A stretch of DNA of 64,000 bases. Origin: Ecdyonurus torrentis. Taxonomy: Eukaryota > Arthropoda > Insecta > Ephemeroptera > Heptageniidae. Below are positions 62,805-64,000 of the stretch, piece after piece (within the stretch, counting starts at the first letter, position 1; each line of letters begins with the position of its first letter). Position numbers and translations under genes: made by a program. The notes under the pieces are model-generated. The model made no database searches. It was not told the origin of the DNA and was given only the letters and a program-made list of their open reading frames with translations. The DNA lies in contig OX439127.1 of assembly GCA_949318235.1 (NCBI GenBank), positions 19,320,375 through 19,384,374 on the forward strand. Reading direction: 5' to 3'.

Positions 62805-63206
62805 GGCCTGTTTATAATTATAATCAGTGCATGCATGATTGTTTTTCTTTTTAGAACATGACATTGAAATTTGAGCACACATTTTATAATAATAAAACAT
62901 TTTATCACAATTGTGTGTGCAATTGTGTGATATATATACCCACACAAATCATTGCTATTTTTATAACTTTTAATAAAAGGTATATATAATTGTTTCTACA
63001 TTCTCCAGCTCAAAATTAGTGAATGATATAGGTATATAGTCCTATGCCATATTTTAGTCTAATGCTATAATGTAATTTGTAAGTGAGAGTAAACTTATAT
63101 TTGCAATTTGGATGATGAATATTTGTTTAAAATATAGGTAATAATTAGTTATAATTTAATAGCTTATTGTAAGTTTCTCATGCAGCTATGACTATAATTA
63201 TAAATT

Positions 63207-63500
63207 ATAGACCCCTTGCACATCCATGCGCTTTGTCTCCATGTTTGTGGTGCCTAATGCATTGTCCAGCATAGAGGAAACACCATTTCTCCTAATTTTT
63301 ATCATAATAAGAGTTTATTTCAACTGAACGAATTTTTCTCATATTCTTTGAACTTATTAGGAGCTAGAAATAAGGCTTTGATTGAGGTTTGAAGCTTCTT
63401 TTGCTATTAAAATAATAAAAATTACGTGTTTCCTATGCTGGCCTATGCATTCCTGACCAACACAATGGCGGCTCTTAAATATGAGTGCAACCGGTCTATA
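63207..63500. mobile_element. CAGCATAGGA-family MITE, copy 3
   Basis: Ends TATAGACCCCTTGCACA and TGAGTGCAACCGGTCTATA are inverted. Internal GCATTGTCCAGCATAGAGGA faces TTTCCTATGCTGGCC, as in copies 1 and 2 at 30.0-31.0 kb. The sequences between are diverged. Confidence 0.6.
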
Positions 63501-63679
63501 AGAACGCCACACAAAAGTAAGCTACAATTCTCCATATACATAATGTTTTCATATATTTTATTCTTGGTCAAATGTGTGTTCTTTTTTATTCAGTTACACT
63601 GTGTGTAGTAAAAGACTTGTGAGTTATGGGTAGGAAGCCATATTTAACATTGAATTATTTTGATATTGTTGATCTGGTT

Positions 63680-63917
63680 TATATATCAATGTTTATGTTG
63701 TGAACAAAATGTGTAAATCGTTTTTTTGTCAATTTTAGTAAAATGTGTATCTTGTTATTTGTCACGCATAGCAAAATGTGTATCTCATGTTTTGTCACGC
63801 GAAGCAGAATGTGTAAGTCGTTTCCGAATGTTATGTAGATGGTCCTTGACTTACACATATTGCTTTGTGTGACAAGAAACGAGGTACACATTTTGTTCGG
63901 AACAACATCGATATATA
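63680..63917. mobile_element. TATATATCG foldback, member E
   Basis: TATATATCAATGTT (63680) and AACATCGATATATA (to 63917) are the ends, and GTTGTGAACAAAATGTGTA faces TACACATTTTGTTCGGAACA. The left arm has four tandem copies of a unit of about 34 bp containing AAAATGTGTATCT..TTTGTCACGC; the right arm has inverted copies. Confidence 0.75.
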
Positions 63918-64000
63918 ACTAAATAATCAACATAATATATTTTATGTTAAGATTAATAAACTGTATCTTGCACTTTGCATGTCTTGATGTAAGGGCATCT
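63918..64000. other. Window end, nothing recognised
   Basis: AT-rich sequence with no feature visible. Confidence 0.4.

Noticed and set aside
63679..63891. 70-codon repetitive ORF
   Set aside because: It is the translation of the tandem arm units of foldback E; repeats at the protein level follow from the DNA repeats.

Overview
This is AT-rich animal nuclear DNA with long intergenic spacers, spliced genes and a heavy load of inverted-repeat elements and simple repeats. The strongest taxonomic clue is an intact NitFhit gene: a NIT1-type nitrilase fused to a Fhit-type HIT domain in one reading frame. Vertebrates carry these as two genes, while flies, nematodes and other invertebrates have the fusion, so the host is a non-vertebrate metazoan. 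Two introns with U12-type signals show that it keeps a minor spliceosome. I cannot name the phylum.

Three protein-coding genes are well supported. (1) 5834-6373, minus: an intronless BTG1/2-family antiproliferative gene, with a compact promoter (Inr, TATA, CRE, CCAAT) at 6702-6811. (2) 42161-43512, plus: a three-exon TUSC2 (FUS1) homologue of 99 residues with a potential N-myristoylation start. (3) 50767-62449, plus: a seven-exon NitFhit gene of 465 residues. A frameshifted piece of a non-LTR retrotransposon reverse transcriptase lies at 39019-39542. No complete tRNA, rRNA or CRISPR array was found.

Mobile DNA dominates the rest. At 11836-17048 is a complete, apparently very young LTR element. 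It has two 1100-bp LTRs with no difference visible by eye, an AACT target duplication and a tRNA-primer-like site, but a 3-kb interior without a credible ORF, so it is non-autonomous. At 9345-10243 is a hAT-type element with a perfect 8-bp duplication and many internal AATAGTCGA motifs. A further 1.7-kb TIR element lies at 33776-35504. More than twenty short foldback or MITE-like inverted repeats were delimited. Several form families within the window: one with TATATATCG ends, one with AAAGAAAAGGATAG ends, one with TACAGCTCTGG ends, pogo-like CAGTAAAA ends, GTACCG palindromes inside GTAT/ATAC repeats, and a CAGCATAGGA family.

Layout: 1-5.8 kb spacer with two MITEs; 5.8-6.8 kb BTG gene; 7-11.8 kb spacer with a SINE-like fragment and the hAT element; 11.8-17 kb LTR element; 17-42 kb gene-poor, repeat-rich DNA; 42.1-43.5 kb TUSC2; 43.5-50 kb spacer with MITEs and (TA)n/(GTAT)n arrays; 50.1-62.5 kb NitFhit, whose larger introns are packed with foldbacks; 62.6-64 kb further MITEs. 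The three genes are not an operon. They share only a growth-suppressor theme, which is probably coincidental.
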